Shown: positions 50,577 through 59,647 of the stretch, in pieces
Layout: each line of letters begins with the position of its first letter
Position numbering within the stretch: position 1 is the stretch's first letter
NCBI RefSeq assembly: GCF_003955665.1
Contig: NZ_RXHU01000034.1
Location: 189,682 to 253,681, forward strand
Source of the DNA: Paenibacillus whitsoniae
GTDB lineage: Bacteria > Bacillota > Bacilli > Paenibacillales > NBRC-103111
Direction: 5' to 3'
Length of the DNA: 64,000 nucleotides
Notes under the pieces: model-generated
Database searches by the model: none
What the model was told of the DNA's origin: nothing
What the model saw: only the letters and a program-made list of their open reading frames with translations
Position numbers and translations under genes: made by a program

Positions 50577-51479
50577 GTGGAGGGCGTGCAGGTTGCCTTT
50601 CGAACAGCAGAAGACTTAAGCTCGGCCGTGGATGCCGTGTTTCGCGAAATCCCCGTGCTGCTGTATCACAAACTCGATGCTGTCGCCCCCTACCCCGGGT
50701 TCCAAAGCCATAATGGGATTGAAATGTATTATGTCGAGAGCGGTCAAGGCTTGTATTTGGTCGGGGACGAAACCTATAACCTGGAGCCCGGCACGCTTAT
50801 GATCATCCGCCCTTTTACTTTGCACAAAGTGCTGCAAACCGATGCGAATTTCAATATATGCCGCAGTGTGCTCATGTGGAAAGAAGAATTTCTGTTGGAG
50901 AATTGGCCCTCTCAGGAGCCTTTCCCGTTAGCGCACATGCCGGCGGACTGCTGCCGTGTTGCTTTTGAACCGGGGCAGCAAAGCCGGATCAGCGGGATTT
51001 TAAGCCATATCAACAATGAATGGACCGAGAGGCAGCCTGGTTATTTGCCGGTGATCCGCTGCCTGATCCAAGAGCTGCTCCTGCTCGCCTATCGCCGCCA
51101 TCAGCAGGCGGAGCAAGAGCTGACACTTCCTCCTGCCGCGCAGTTCCCGCAGGAAATTTCCTACCTGGTGCAGTTCATCTCCGGACATTTTCAAAGCGAG
51201 CTAACGCTGGAGGAACTGAGCAAGCTGGTGCATATGAATCCTTCCTATCTCAGCTCGCTGTTTCACAAGCATGTCGGACTTACGATCACTAAGTTCATTG
51301 CCGTCAAGCGTATTCATTACGCCAAGAAGCTGCTTCGGGAGACGGAGATGCCGATCGCGGACATTGCCTATCAATGCGGTTTTAACCACCCTACCTATTT
51401 CACCAAAACGTTTAAAAAGCAGGAGCCGATGTCGCCTGCGGCTTATCGCAAAGCCCATGGTTCCATTGGAAGAGCGTAA
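50577..51479 (+). CDS. AraC-family transcriptional regulator with cupin sensor
   Basis: The 300-residue protein has an N-terminal cupin-like domain (about 35-110) with NGIEMYYVESGQGLYLVGDE and LEPGTLMIIRPFTLHKV, and a C-terminal AraC domain with LTLEELSKLVHMNPSYLSSLF and MPIADIAYQCGFNHPTYFTKTF. It probably regulates the convergent hydroxyacid dehydrogenase-galactonate dehydratase operon, and itself through the inverted repeat at 50533-50564. Both starts, GTG 50577 and GTG 50586, are possible; GGGAG lies right before the first and about ten bases before the second, which favours the second. Confidence 0.88.
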   Translation: MEGVQVAFRTAEDLSSAVDAVFREIPVLLYHKLDAVAPYPGFQSHNGIEMYYVESGQGLYLVGDETYNLEPGTLMIIRPFTLHKVLQTDANFNICRSVLMWKEEFLLENWPSQEPFPLAHMPADCCRVAFEPGQQSRISGILSHINNEWTERQPGYLPVIRCLIQELLLLAYRRHQQAEQELTLPPAAQFPQEISYLVQFISGHFQSELTLEELSKLVHMNPSYLSSLFHKHVGLTITKFIAVKRIHYAKKLLRETEMPIADIAYQCGFNHPTYFTKTFKKQEPMSPAAYRKAHGSIGRA

Positions 51480-51501
51480 CCATGTCCGGACATGTACCTG
51501 G

Positions 51502-51552
51502 AACAAGCCAAAGAACCCATGCTTCTCGCGCATGAGCTCTTTGGCTTGTTTC
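51502..51552. terminator. Bidirectional hairpin terminator
   Basis: AACAAGCCAAAGA pairs with TCTTTGGCTTGTT around a loop containing GCATG/CATGC-type inner pairing; T-rich ends follow on the plus strand. It separates the convergent AraC and dehydrogenase genes. Confidence 0.75.
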
Positions 51553-51574
51553 GGCTGCGGCTGCACCTAGCTGA

Positions 51575-52558
51575 CTATCGCCGCCATACTTCCGGATTCA
51601 GCAGATTCTCCGGCCGTTCCCCGCGCAGCACCGCTGCCATATTGGCTGCCGCCTTCATCGCCATGGCTGACCGCGTCTGCACGGTGGCGCTGCCGATATG
51701 CGGCACCGCCACCACCTGCGGCATACTCAGGAAGGGATGGCCCTGCGGCAGCGGCTCTTGCTCGAACACGTCGAGCCCGGCCCCGGCAATCCGCTTCTCC
51801 TGGAGCGCCTCAATCAGCGCCCTCTCATCCACAACACCGCCTCGCGCCGTGTTGATCAGGATGGCATCCTTCTTCATCAGGCTGAGTTCCCGCGCCCCGA
51901 TCATACCGGACGTCTCCGACGTCAGCGGTGCCTGCAGCAGCACGTAGTCGGAACGCTGCAGCAGCTCGTCCAGACTTACGTACGTCAGCCCTTGCTGCTC
52001 CTCATTCGAGATTCGCGTGCGATTGTTGTACAGTACCTTCATTTGAAAGCCGGCGGCTCGCCGAGCAATGGCCTGCCCGATTCGGCCCAGCCCAACAATG
52101 CCCAGCGTCGCGCCGAATACGTCCTTCCCCAGCATCAGGCTGGGAAGCCAGCCGTGCCACTGTCCGCTTTTGACATAGTGATCCGCTTCAGGAATACGCC
52201 GGGCCGTGGACATCAGCAGTCCGAAAGCCAAATCCGCCGTTGTCTCTGACAGCACATCCGGTGTGTTCGTCGCCGCAATGCCTCTGGCCGTCAGCGCGTC
52301 CAGGTCCAAATTGTCGTACCCGACTGCGATGTTGCACACCGCCTTGAGCTTCGGAGCCCGCTCCAGTTGGGTTGCGCGAATTTTGTTGCGGGAATAGGCC
52401 ATCAGACCGTCGGCCCGCTCCAACCCTTGATAAAACTCCTCTTCCCCCAGCAGCTCCTCCACGTCCCTGTAATCGACATCCGCATCATCGCTCAAATAGC
52501 GGATAACCGCCTCTGCATTCGGAATCCGGCTGGGGATAAATACAATCGGTTTACCCAT
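51575..52558 (-). CDS. D-2-hydroxyacid dehydrogenase (glyoxylate/hydroxypyruvate reductase type)
   Basis: The 327-residue enzyme has the NAD(P)-binding LGIVGLGRIGQAIARRA (about 154-170), catalytic Arg in NTARGGVVDERALIEAL, Glu in AGAGLDVFEQEPLP and His in VAVPHIGSATVQTR, the complete D-isomer-specific dehydrogenase set. Relatives reduce glyoxylate, hydroxypyruvate or 2-keto-sugar acids. It lies 35 bases downstream of the galactonate dehydratase gene, so reduction or oxidation of a keto-deoxy sugar acid is a plausible role. GAGGGAGG precedes the ATG. Confidence 0.9.
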   Translation of the reverse strand: MGKPIVFIPSRIPNAEAVIRYLSDDADVDYRDVEELLGEEEFYQGLERADGLMAYSRNKIRATQLERAPKLKAVCNIAVGYDNLDLDALTARGIAATNTPDVLSETTADLAFGLLMSTARRIPEADHYVKSGQWHGWLPSLMLGKDVFGATLGIVGLGRIGQAIARRAAGFQMKVLYNNRTRISNEEQQGLTYVSLDELLQRSDYVLLQAPLTSETSGMIGARELSLMKKDAILINTARGGVVDERALIEALQEKRIAGAGLDVFEQEPLPQGHPFLSMPQVVAVPHIGSATVQTRSAMAMKAAANMAAVLRGERPENLLNPEVWRR

Positions 52559-52593
52559 ACGCTAGTCCTCCCTCGCTTCTATCCACGTGCTGC

Positions 52594-53742
52594 CTACCAC
52601 TCCGCAATTGAGCCGTCTTTGTGCCGCCATACCGGATTGCGCCAGCGGTGGCCTTGCTCCGCCATTTGTTTGACATAGGTCTCGTTCACCGTAATGCCAA
52701 GCCCCGGCCCTTGCGGAATTTGCACGTAGCCGTCCTTATAGCTGAATACAGCCGCATCCTCCAGGTAATCCAGCAAATCGTTGCCCTGGTTATAATGAAT
52801 CCCCAAGCTTTGCTCCTGAATGCAAGCGTTATAGGCCGTCGCGTCCACCTGCAGGCAAGCAGCGAGCGCAATCGGGCCCAGCGGACAGTGCGGCGCAAAC
52901 GCCACGTCGTAAGCTTCCGCCATCGCCGCGATTTTCTTGCATTCCGTGATGCCTCCGGCATGGGACAGATCCGGCTGAATGATGTCGACATACCCGTCCG
53001 ACAACAGTTGTTTAAAATCCCACCGCGAAAACATCCGCTCCCCCGTTGCGATCGGCGTGCTCGTATGATTGGCGATTTCCCGCAGCGCCTCATTGTTCTC
53101 AGGCAGCACCGGCTCTTCAATGAACATGAGCTTGAACGGCTCCAGCTCCTTGGCGAGCACCTTCGCCATCGGTTTATGTACGCGGCCATGGAAATCGACG
53201 CCGATGCCAAAATCCGTCCCCACCGCCTCCCGGATCGCGGCTACCCGCTCCAGCACGCTTTCAATTTTGGCATGGGAATCGATATATTGTAATTCTTCCG
53301 TCGCATTCATTTTAATCGCGGTAAAGCCCGCCTGCTTCTTCTCCAGCGCCGCCTGGCCCACATCGGCCGGACGGTCGCCTCCGATCCAGGAATAGACCCG
53401 CATGGATTCGCGGCAAGCTCCGCCCATCAGTTGGTGAATCGGCGCCCCGTGGTACTTTCCTTTGATATCCCACAAAGCCTGGTCAATACCCGCAATCGCG
53501 CTCATCAGGATCGGGCCACCCCGGTAAAAGCCGGAACGGTACATCATTTGCCAGTGGTCCTCGATGTTTAGCGGGTTTCTGCCGATCAAGCCGTCCATCA
53601 TCTCCTCGACGGCGGCCTGCACCGTATGCGCCTTGCCTTCAATGACCGGTTCTCCCCAGCCAACAAGACCCTCATCCGTTTCTATTTTCACAAACAACCA
53701 CCGCGGCGGTACAATATACGTTTCATATCCGGTAATTTTCAT
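52594..53742 (-). CDS. dgoD: D-galactonate dehydratase, enolase superfamily
   Basis: The 382-residue enzyme has the metal ligands Asp183 (GVDFHG), Glu209 (FIEEPV) and Glu235 (IATGERMF) and the two catalytic histidines His185 and His285 (APHCPLGP), at the same positions I recall for E. coli DgoD. It dehydrates D-galactonate to 2-keto-3-deoxy-D-galactonate. The C-terminus VWRHKDGSIAEW is typical. I start it at ATG 53742 (MKITGYETYIV), eight bases after GAAGGGAG; the in-frame extension to 53805 has no site. It heads a two-gene operon with the hydroxyacid dehydrogenase; no KDGal kinase or aldolase is in the window. Confidence 0.92.
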   Translation of the reverse strand: MKITGYETYIVPPRWLFVKIETDEGLVGWGEPVIEGKAHTVQAAVEEMMDGLIGRNPLNIEDHWQMMYRSGFYRGGPILMSAIAGIDQALWDIKGKYHGAPIHQLMGGACRESMRVYSWIGGDRPADVGQAALEKKQAGFTAIKMNATEELQYIDSHAKIESVLERVAAIREAVGTDFGIGVDFHGRVHKPMAKVLAKELEPFKLMFIEEPVLPENNEALREIANHTSTPIATGERMFSRWDFKQLLSDGYVDIIQPDLSHAGGITECKKIAAMAEAYDVAFAPHCPLGPIALAACLQVDATAYNACIQEQSLGIHYNQGNDLLDYLEDAAVFSYKDGYVQIPQGPGLGITVNETYVKQMAEQGHRWRNPVWRHKDGSIAEW

Positions 53743-53981
53743 ACAGCTTGCTCCCTTCGGGTTCACTGATTCATGTGGATGCAGAAAAAGCGTACCATAC
53801 GACAAAGCCTAACTCCTGTACATATTTTAGCAGTTTGTTGTACGAAATTTAGATGTTTGGCACTTCCAACTCATATCCCCCTCCCCCGGCTCATACAATG
53901 TTACGAACCTGAATTTCGTCATCCTACAGCCACCCGGGGTCTGTATTCGGTCGATACATGGAATCTAAGGAGGGAACCGAC

Positions 53982-55415
53982 TTGCACCAGGATGAGATCC
54001 AAGCATTAGAGCGGGCCATTGATGAAATTACCGAAATAGCCAAAGGCTTTGGGCTCGACTTTTATCCAATGCGCTACGAAATTTGTCCGGCGGAAATCAT
54101 ATACACTTTCGGGGCCTACGGCATGCCCACGCGGTACAGCCACTGGAGCTTCGGGAAAAATTTTCACCGGATGAAGACGCAATACGATTTTGGCCTTAGT
54201 AAAATTTATGAGCTCGTCATCAACTCCGACCCTTGTTACGCGTTCCTGCTCGATGGCAATTCCCTTATCCAAAATAAACTGATCGTCGCTCACGTGCTCG
54301 CGCACTGCGATTTCTTTAAGAACAATGCCCGGTTCGCCAAAACGAACCGCAACATGGTCGAAAGCATGTCGGCTACTGCCGAACGCATTCGCCAATACGA
54401 GCTGGAGCATGGCATCGATGAGGTCGAGCAATTTATCGACGCGGTGCTAGCGATTCAGGAGCACATCGACCCGGTGCTGACGCTGTCCTACCGGCAGGCG
54501 CGCAAGCGCCAGGAGCAGAACCGGCCGGCCGCGCCCCAGCAGCGGATCGAGAATACCTACGGCTACGAGGACCTCTGGGAGCTTGATAACCGAAACAAGC
54601 CGAAAGCCGGGCCGGATAAGGACGAAACCAAGCGCTTCCCGGCGCAGCCCGAGAAAGACCTGCTCCTGTTCATCGAGGAGCACGCGCCGTACTTGGAGAA
54701 TTGGCAGCGCGATATTTTAACCATGCTGCGCGATGAAATGCTCTATTTTTGGCCGCAGATGGAAACCAAAATCATGAACGAAGGCTGGGCTTCCTATTGG
54801 CATCAGCGCATCCTGCGCGAGCTTGATCTCACCGAAGAGGAGACGATCGAATATTCCAAGCTCAACTCGTCCGTCGTCGTGCCATCCCGGCATACGCTCA
54901 ACCCCTACTACCTCGGGATCAAAATTTTCGAAGACATCGAGAAGCGTTGGGACAATCCGACTGAGGAAGAGCAGCGTCTGTTCGGCCGCAAGCCGGGCCA
55001 GGGGCGGAGCAAAATTTTCGAAGTGCGCGAATACGAGTCGGACACCTCGTTCATCCGCAACTATTTGAATAAACCGCTCGTAGAAGAGCTGGATTTGTAC
55101 GTGTTCGAGAAGAAAGGTCCAGAATGGAAGATAACGGATAAATCGTGGGAGAACGTGCGGGATCAACTGTTCAACTCGCGTGTCAACGGCGGCTTCCCTT
55201 ACATTATGGTGGAGGACGGCGATTACCAGCGGAATGGCGAGCTGTATTTGAAGCACTCTTACGAAGGTGTGGAATTGGATCTCAAATATTTGGAGCGGAC
55301 ACTCCCCTATATTTACAAGCTCTGGGGCAAACCGGTGCATATGCACACGATCGTGGAGGATAAGCCGGTGCTGTTCACGTTTGACGGAAAGAAGCATCAT
55401 CGGCGGTTTTTATAA
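53982..55415 (+). CDS. spoVR: Stage V sporulation protein R
   Basis: The 477-residue protein matches SpoVR/YcgB throughout: [40 protein letters not shown], the HWSFGK motif, [36 protein letters not shown] and [18 protein letters not shown]. The conserved His and Glu residues suggest a metal site, though the biochemical role in cortex formation is unknown. The ribosome site decides the start: AAGGAGGG lies seven bases before TTG 53982, whereas ATG 53958 is upstream of that site. The 239-base gap before it holds no other clear feature. Confidence 0.93.
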   Translation: MHQDEIQALERAIDEITEIAKGFGLDFYPMRYEICPAEIIYTFGAYGMPTRYSHWSFGKNFHRMKTQYDFGLSKIYELVINSDPCYAFLLDGNSLIQNKLIVAHVLAHCDFFKNNARFAKTNRNMVESMSATAERIRQYELEHGIDEVEQFIDAVLAIQEHIDPVLTLSYRQARKRQEQNRPAAPQQRIENTYGYEDLWELDNRNKPKAGPDKDETKRFPAQPEKDLLLFIEEHAPYLENWQRDILTMLRDEMLYFWPQMETKIMNEGWASYWHQRILRELDLTEEETIEYSKLNSSVVVPSRHTLNPYYLGIKIFEDIEKRWDNPTEEEQRLFGRKPGQGRSKIFEVREYESDTSFIRNYLNKPLVEELDLYVFEKKGPEWKITDKSWENVRDQLFNSRVNGGFPYIMVEDGDYQRNGELYLKHSYEGVELDLKYLERTLPYIYKLWGKPVHMHTIVEDKPVLFTFDGKKHHRRFL

Positions 55416-55455
55416 GGAGACGGAGGGCATGGTCCGGGGGATCATGCTTTTTCTG

Positions 55456-55735
55456 CTATTTAAAGTTTCGCTTCATCGCGCCGTGTTTGAACGAAGTGAT
55501 CACATATCGCTCACCGTTGTCCAACACCTTGTAAGACACAATGTAACGGTCAACTATACAGTAATAGGTGTCGCGGTACTCACGAGAGGGCATCAGCGTT
55601 CCCATTTGAACAATCTTGTGCTCCACCCGCCGAAGCAGATTTAATTTATAATTCGATCGTCTCTTGTTTACTGAAATGCTCGCTCTTGATCTGTCGGAAT
55701 CGATTTCGCGCCGTTTCGGTCCACTGTACGATCAA
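55456..55735 (-). pseudogene. RelE/ParE-family toxin gene, disrupted by a frameshift
   Basis: Two frames together encode one toxin-like protein. The first starts at TTG 55735, directly after the antitoxin stop, and reads IVQWTETARNRFRQIKSEHF, continuing SKQETIEL, then stops at 55646-55648. The next frame picks up with LNLLRRVEHKIVQMGTLMPS, YRDTYYCIVDRYIVSYKVL and VITSFKHGAMKRNFK, ending at 55456. Removing one T near 55648 would join them (IEL to KLNLLRR). This order of helices, then the strands DTYYCIVDRYIVSYKV, is typical of RelE/ParE toxins of about 90 residues. As it stands the toxin should be inactive. A sequencing error is possible. Confidence 0.68.
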
Positions 55736-55969
55736 TTACAGCTCACCACGCTTTATAGCTTCAACCATCTCTTCTGTGGAATAGATTTTGCCCAATTTAA
55801 GATCTCTTTCGGAATCCTCAATCATTTGTCTGATTTCCGGATCGGAATCGAACTCATCAACCGGACTAAAAACTTCATATTCCAAGCCAGCAATACGGAT
55901 GAATTCTTTGTGATTTTTCCAGTACGAATCGATAACTGTACCGTCTGGTGCTCTCAGGCTGAATTGCAT
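55736..55969 (-). CDS. Antitoxin-like small protein of a RelE/ParE-type module
   Basis: The 77-residue acidic protein has an N-terminal half with MQFSLRAPDGTVIDSYW and a C-terminal helical half with DPEIRQMIEDSERDLKLG and YSTEEMVEAIKRGEL. The C-terminal segment resembles the toxin-wrapping part of antitoxins paired with RelE/ParE toxins. Its stop codon is immediately followed by the (frameshifted) toxin frame, the usual antitoxin-first arrangement. The N-terminal half is not an obvious DNA-binding domain. GGAGG lies upstream of the ATG. Confidence 0.65.
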   Translation of the reverse strand: MQFSLRAPDGTVIDSYWKNHKEFIRIAGLEYEVFSPVDEFDSDPEIRQMIEDSERDLKLGKIYSTEEMVEAIKRGEL

Positions 55970-56254
55970 AATTTTCGCCTCCTAAAATGTTTTCTTTTGA
56001 AACCATGACTTCTTAAGCATATTCTATGCTTTGAATTATACCACAATTGGTGCTGGTGCAGCATAATGAGCTGCATAAATGCCTATCATTACGGGAAGCT
56101 TTTGATCAACATGGTTGTCTGCAAAAAAATTCAGTTCCCCCTCTTGAACCTTACGTAACGTAATGAATTACAATAAACACAACAGCAGGGCATTACACAG
56201 GACATCAGGCAAAAAATCGATTCAAATAAATTCGAAATCAGAGGAGAAGCGATC
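55970..56254. other. Intergenic gap, nothing recognised
   Basis: This 285-base AT-rich stretch between the divergent antitoxin gene and the RibD-type gene presumably holds both promoters, but I find no convincing -35/-10 pair, repeat or RNA in it. Confidence 0.4.
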
Positions 56255-56821
56255 ATGAGAAAACTCGTATTATTTATGCATATGTCACTGGATGGGTATG
56301 CGTCAGATTCGAATGGGGGATTGGGTTGGATTCCGTACAATGAGGAATTTGAGAAATACGCCGAAGAGGTCGTAGCCGAAGTCGGTTCACCCGTTTACGG
56401 ACGTACAACGTATCAGTTAATGGAAGGCTATTGGCCAACGGTGCTGGACGATCCAAATGCCTCGCAGCACGATTTGGAGCATGCTAAATGGGTGCAGGAT
56501 GTTCAGAAAATCGTCATTTCCAGCACGTTGGACAAGGCGGAATGGAACAATACGATACTGATCAAGGACAATATCGCAGAGGAAATCAAGGCGCTCAAGG
56601 AGCAGCCTGGCCAAAATCTCGTTATCTTCGGCAGCCCGGGAGCTGCAAAAACGCTGCTCGAGCTCGGCCTGATCGACGAATTCCTGCTGACGATTTGTCC
56701 GGTCGTCCTGGGCAGCGGAAAATCCGTATTCGACGGCATTGAGAAAATCAAGCTCAAGCTGCTGTCCAGCCGAACGTTCAAGTCGGGCATTATCGCGACC
56801 CGCTATGCGTTGGAGAAGTAA
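56255..56821 (+). CDS. Dihydrofolate-reductase-like protein (RibD C-terminal domain family)
   Basis: The 188-residue protein has the RibD_C/YwjB fold: KLVLFMHMSLDGYASDSNGG at the N-terminus, PVYGRTTYQLMEGYWP, VISSTLDKAEWNN, LVIFGSPGAAKTLLELGLID and TICPVVLGSGKSVFDGI. These proteins are NADPH-binding reductases related to the riboflavin pathway reductase and to DHFR, but stand-alone members have no established substrate. No deaminase domain is present. It is preceded by AGAGGAG at good spacing and is probably monocistronic. Confidence 0.88.
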   Translation: MRKLVLFMHMSLDGYASDSNGGLGWIPYNEEFEKYAEEVVAEVGSPVYGRTTYQLMEGYWPTVLDDPNASQHDLEHAKWVQDVQKIVISSTLDKAEWNNTILIKDNIAEEIKALKEQPGQNLVIFGSPGAAKTLLELGLIDEFLLTICPVVLGSGKSVFDGIEKIKLKLLSSRTFKSGIIATRYALEK

Positions 56822-56876
56822 GCCTGCGACCTCCATCACTTAACTCGGCGTAACTAACTGAACAAATAGTGCGTTC

Positions 56877-56905
56877 TTGTCCCTTTCCCCCTCCTCCCGT
56901 ATACT
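56877..56905 (+). promoter_or_regulatory. Sigma-A-type promoter of the aldo-keto reductase gene
   Basis: TTGTCC (56877-56882) and TATACT (56900-56905) are 17 bases apart, 35 bases upstream of the start codon. Confidence 0.6.
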
Positions 56906-56940
56906 GGCATCAAACACCGGTATGAGAGGATGAATGGACC

Positions 56941-57915
56941 ATGAAGTATAGAAATTTAGGGCGCAGCGGGTTAAAAGTAAGTGAAATTTCCCTGGGCAGC
57001 TGGCTGACCTACGGCACCGCAGCCGAGCAAAAAGCCGCAGACGCCTGCGTAGCCAAAGCATTCGAAAGCGGCATCAACTTCTTTGATACCGCCAATGCGT
57101 ATAACCGCGGTGAGGGCGAAAAAGCGATGGGCGCCGCGCTTCGCAGCTACGATCGCTCCTCCTACGTGCTGTCCACGAAGGTGTACTTCCCGATGGGCGA
57201 CGGCCCGAACGATCGCGGCCTGTCCCGCAAGCACATCGTCGAGCAGTGCAACGCGAGCCTGAAACGGCTCGGCGTCGACTATATCGACGTCTACTTCTGC
57301 CACCGCTACGACGTGAACACGCCGCTGGAGGAAACACTCTGGGCGCTCGACGATCTCGTCGCGCAGGGCAAAATCCTCTACCCCGCTGTCAGCGAATGGA
57401 CAGGCGCGCAAATTACCGAGGCGGCTGCGATCGCCGATCGTCTCCGCTTCCGGCCGCTAATTTCGAATCAGCCGATCTACAACATGTTCGAGCGCTACAT
57501 CGAGCGCGAGGTACTGCCCGTATCGGAAAAGAAAGGCCTCGGCCAAGTCGTCTTCTCGCCTCTGGCGCAAGGCATTCTGACCGGCAAATACAAGCCCGGT
57601 CTAGAGCTGCCAACCGACAGCCGCGCGGCGAACAGCCGGGTGAACAGCGTCATCAAGAGCTACTTGAACGACGCTGTACTCGGTACCGTGCAGGACCTAA
57701 GCCAGCTCGCTCAGAACCTCGGCATCTCCGTCGCCCAGCTCGCCATCGCTTGGGTGCTGCGTCAACCGGGTGTCAGCACGGCGCTGATCGGGGCAACGAA
57801 GCCGGAGCAGATCGAAGAAAACGTCAATGCGATCGACGTTGAACTGAACGCCGATACTTTGGAACAGATTGAAGAGATTTTGAAACAAGTGGCGAGCTTC
57901 TCGCCGACGCGATAA
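56941..57915 (+). CDS. Aldo/keto reductase family oxidoreductase
   Basis: The 324-residue TIM-barrel enzyme has the complete catalytic tetrad: Asp49 and Tyr54 in NFFDTANAYNRG, Lys80 in YVLSTKVYF and His121 in DVYFCHRYD. The NADPH-binding end VSTALIGATKPEQIEENV is also present. Similarity is to the Kv-beta/YdhF/YhdN type of reductases acting on small aldehydes and ketones. There is no signal or fusion. Physiological substrate unknown. It is a single gene with its own promoter. Confidence 0.92.
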   Translation: MKYRNLGRSGLKVSEISLGSWLTYGTAAEQKAADACVAKAFESGINFFDTANAYNRGEGEKAMGAALRSYDRSSYVLSTKVYFPMGDGPNDRGLSRKHIVEQCNASLKRLGVDYIDVYFCHRYDVNTPLEETLWALDDLVAQGKILYPAVSEWTGAQITEAAAIADRLRFRPLISNQPIYNMFERYIEREVLPVSEKKGLGQVVFSPLAQGILTGKYKPGLELPTDSRAANSRVNSVIKSYLNDAVLGTVQDLSQLAQNLGISVAQLAIAWVLRQPGVSTALIGATKPEQIEENVNAIDVELNADTLEQIEEILKQVASFSPTR

Positions 57916-58015
57916 CGTCCATTCCCCAGAGCAGCTGCGTGAACCGTAGCTGCTTTTTCCGCTTCCTTTTCCCTCTCATGTGAGATAGACTAAGAATGGA
58001 GGGAGGAAACCTAAC

Positions 58016-58716
58016 ATGACTAAACCACTGATTGGCATTTTGCCACTCTACGACACAGAAAAAGAAAGCTACTGGATGCTCCCCGGGTATATGCAAGGCA
58101 TCGAGGACGCCGGAGGCATCCCGGTCATGCTGCCGCTGACGACGTTGCTGCGTTAGCCCGATCGTTCGACGGCTTCCTGTTCACCGGCGGCCACGATGTG
58201 AACCCGCGGCTCTATGGAGAGAGACAAGAACCATTTTGCGGCGAATTGTGTGAAGAACGTGACGAGATGGAAGCTCGTATTTTTGAAGAAGTGCTCGCGC
58301 TGGACAAACCCGCTTTCGGCATCTGCCGCGGTCTGCAGTTGTTTAATGTCCTGCTCGGCGGCACACTCTATCAGGATTTGCCGACCCAGCGAACCGTGGA
58401 ACGCACCGTGCTGCACAAACAATCTCCTCCCTATTGGGAGCCCGCTCACCAGGTTCATATTTCCCAAGGAACACTACTCTATGACATCATACAGCAAGGC
58501 TCCGTGCCGGTTAACAGTTACCACCACCAAGGCATCAAAGAACTCGCCGCTCCGTTGACAGCGGTCGCCGTCGCCGATGACGGACTGATCGAAGGTGTTA
58601 CGTTACCTGACAAAAAATTCGTGTTAGCCGTCCAATGGCACCCCGAATTCAGCTATCCCACAAGCGATTTTAATTTTGCGCTGTTGAAGTCATTTGTGCG
58701 GCAGGCAAGCCGCTAA
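58016..58716 (+). pseudogene. Gamma-glutamyl-GABA hydrolase-like (class I glutamine amidotransferase, PuuD type), frameshifted
   Basis: The first frame (58016-58156) encodes MTKPLIGILPLYDTEKESYW through GGIPVMLPLTT and then hits a stop. The second frame (58141 onward, ending 58716) encodes DVAALARSFDGFLFTGGHDV, then PAFGICRGLQLFNVLLGG with the nucleophile Cys, and VLAVQWHPEFSYP with the catalytic His. Inserting one base after 58140 rejoins them as LTDVAALARSFDGF, the normal family sequence. The catalytic part therefore survives but lacks the first strand unless re-initiation occurs. GGAGGAAAC precedes the ATG. Either a real pseudogene or a sequencing error. Confidence 0.8.
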
Positions 58717-58721
58717 TGTTA

Positions 58722-58750
58722 ACAAAGCCTGCGTATCTCGCAGGCTTTGT
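58722..58750. terminator. Bidirectional intrinsic terminator
   Basis: ACAAAGCCTGCG (58722-58733) pairs perfectly with CGCAGGCTTTGT (58739-58750). It lies between the convergent amidotransferase-like and DUF2935 genes; the minus-strand copy actually precedes the DUF2935 stop by only a few bases. Confidence 0.85.
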
Positions 58751-58753
58751 CGT

Positions 58754-59551
58754 TTATTTTTCCACTCTCGGCTTGGTCGGATCGCAATTCGGTGCCTCCA
58801 CCTGCGCGCTTTGGGAAAGCTTCAATAAATAGTAGCATTCCTCCCGGTACATATGATCCGGCACGAGCGGGTTCAATCTACTCAAGAGCTCCGAGCTTAG
58901 GTCAATCTCATCCAGTTCCTTCAGAAACGCCATAAAAATTATCATTTCTGCATTGACATCATCATGGAACCTCGCAAGAGCCGGGAATTCGCGCCTCATC
59001 GTCCGCGTAAATCCAGCCAACTCAATCGCTTTCAGGTAAAACCCTTGAAAATGTTTTTCAAACTGCTTGCTCTTCTTCAGTAGACGCTTCTCCACCGCAT
59101 CAAGCTCCATGGCAATCGAAGCCGCATGGCCACCTGCATCCGGGAGCCACAGCAAGTCGTGGTGCAGCGCTTCATAGATCGGTACCGGTTTCCCTTCGAG
59201 CAGAGCTGTCAATATCCGCACATATTCCTCCAGCTCATTGACCATATGATTGATGAAGGTGGGGGTTAAGCCGATCTGAACTTTGCCCACCAGCATCCGG
59301 TCTAACAGACCGAGCTTGAATGTCCGCAAGCTGATCGTCAAGGCATACGCCTGTTGATTGATGGTGACCAGTACACCGCTCGACTCCGTGGTTCGGGCTT
59401 GCGCCAGAAGCTGATCAAATTGCGTAATAAATTGCTGTGCAATTTGAATGTCCGCGACTTCTTTAGGCGGCAGTGCGTTCTCAATAAACCGGGCATGATC
59501 CCCTAGAATTTGCAGCCAAAATCGATGCTCGAACCAGGCTGACGCCGTCAT
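58754..59551 (-). CDS. DUF2935 family protein, probable helical metal-binding protein
   Basis: The 265-residue all-helical protein resembles DUF2935 proteins of Bacillales and Clostridia, which are built as two four-helix repeats. His/Glu pairs typical of the family are visible in WFEHRFWLQILGDHARFI at the N-terminus, EALHHDLLWLPDAGGHAAS in the middle, FHDDVNAEMIIFMAFLKELD, and PDHMYREECYYLLKL near the end, suggesting metal binding. Function is unknown. No signal peptide. GGAGTG lies upstream of the ATG. Confidence 0.82.
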   Translation of the reverse strand: MTASAWFEHRFWLQILGDHARFIENALPPKEVADIQIAQQFITQFDQLLAQARTTESSGVLVTINQQAYALTISLRTFKLGLLDRMLVGKVQIGLTPTFINHMVNELEEYVRILTALLEGKPVPIYEALHHDLLWLPDAGGHAASIAMELDAVEKRLLKKSKQFEKHFQGFYLKAIELAGFTRTMRREFPALARFHDDVNAEMIIFMAFLKELDEIDLSSELLSRLNPLVPDHMYREECYYLLKLSQSAQVEAPNCDPTKPRVEK

Positions 59552-59613
59552 AGCTGACCATCACTCCTCTCCTATCCTCCTCCCAACTATATGAAGGACC
59601 GTCACCGTTCATG

Positions 59614-59640
59614 AAAAAAGCCGCTCATCAGCTGAGCGGC
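59614..59640 (-). terminator. Intrinsic terminator of the ABC-2 exporter operon
   Basis: GCCGCTCA and TGAGCGGC pair around TCAG-type loop (59620-59640), and the minus strand continues TTTTTTC, eight bases past the permease stop. Confidence 0.88.
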
Positions 59641-59647
59641 CTTCCCT

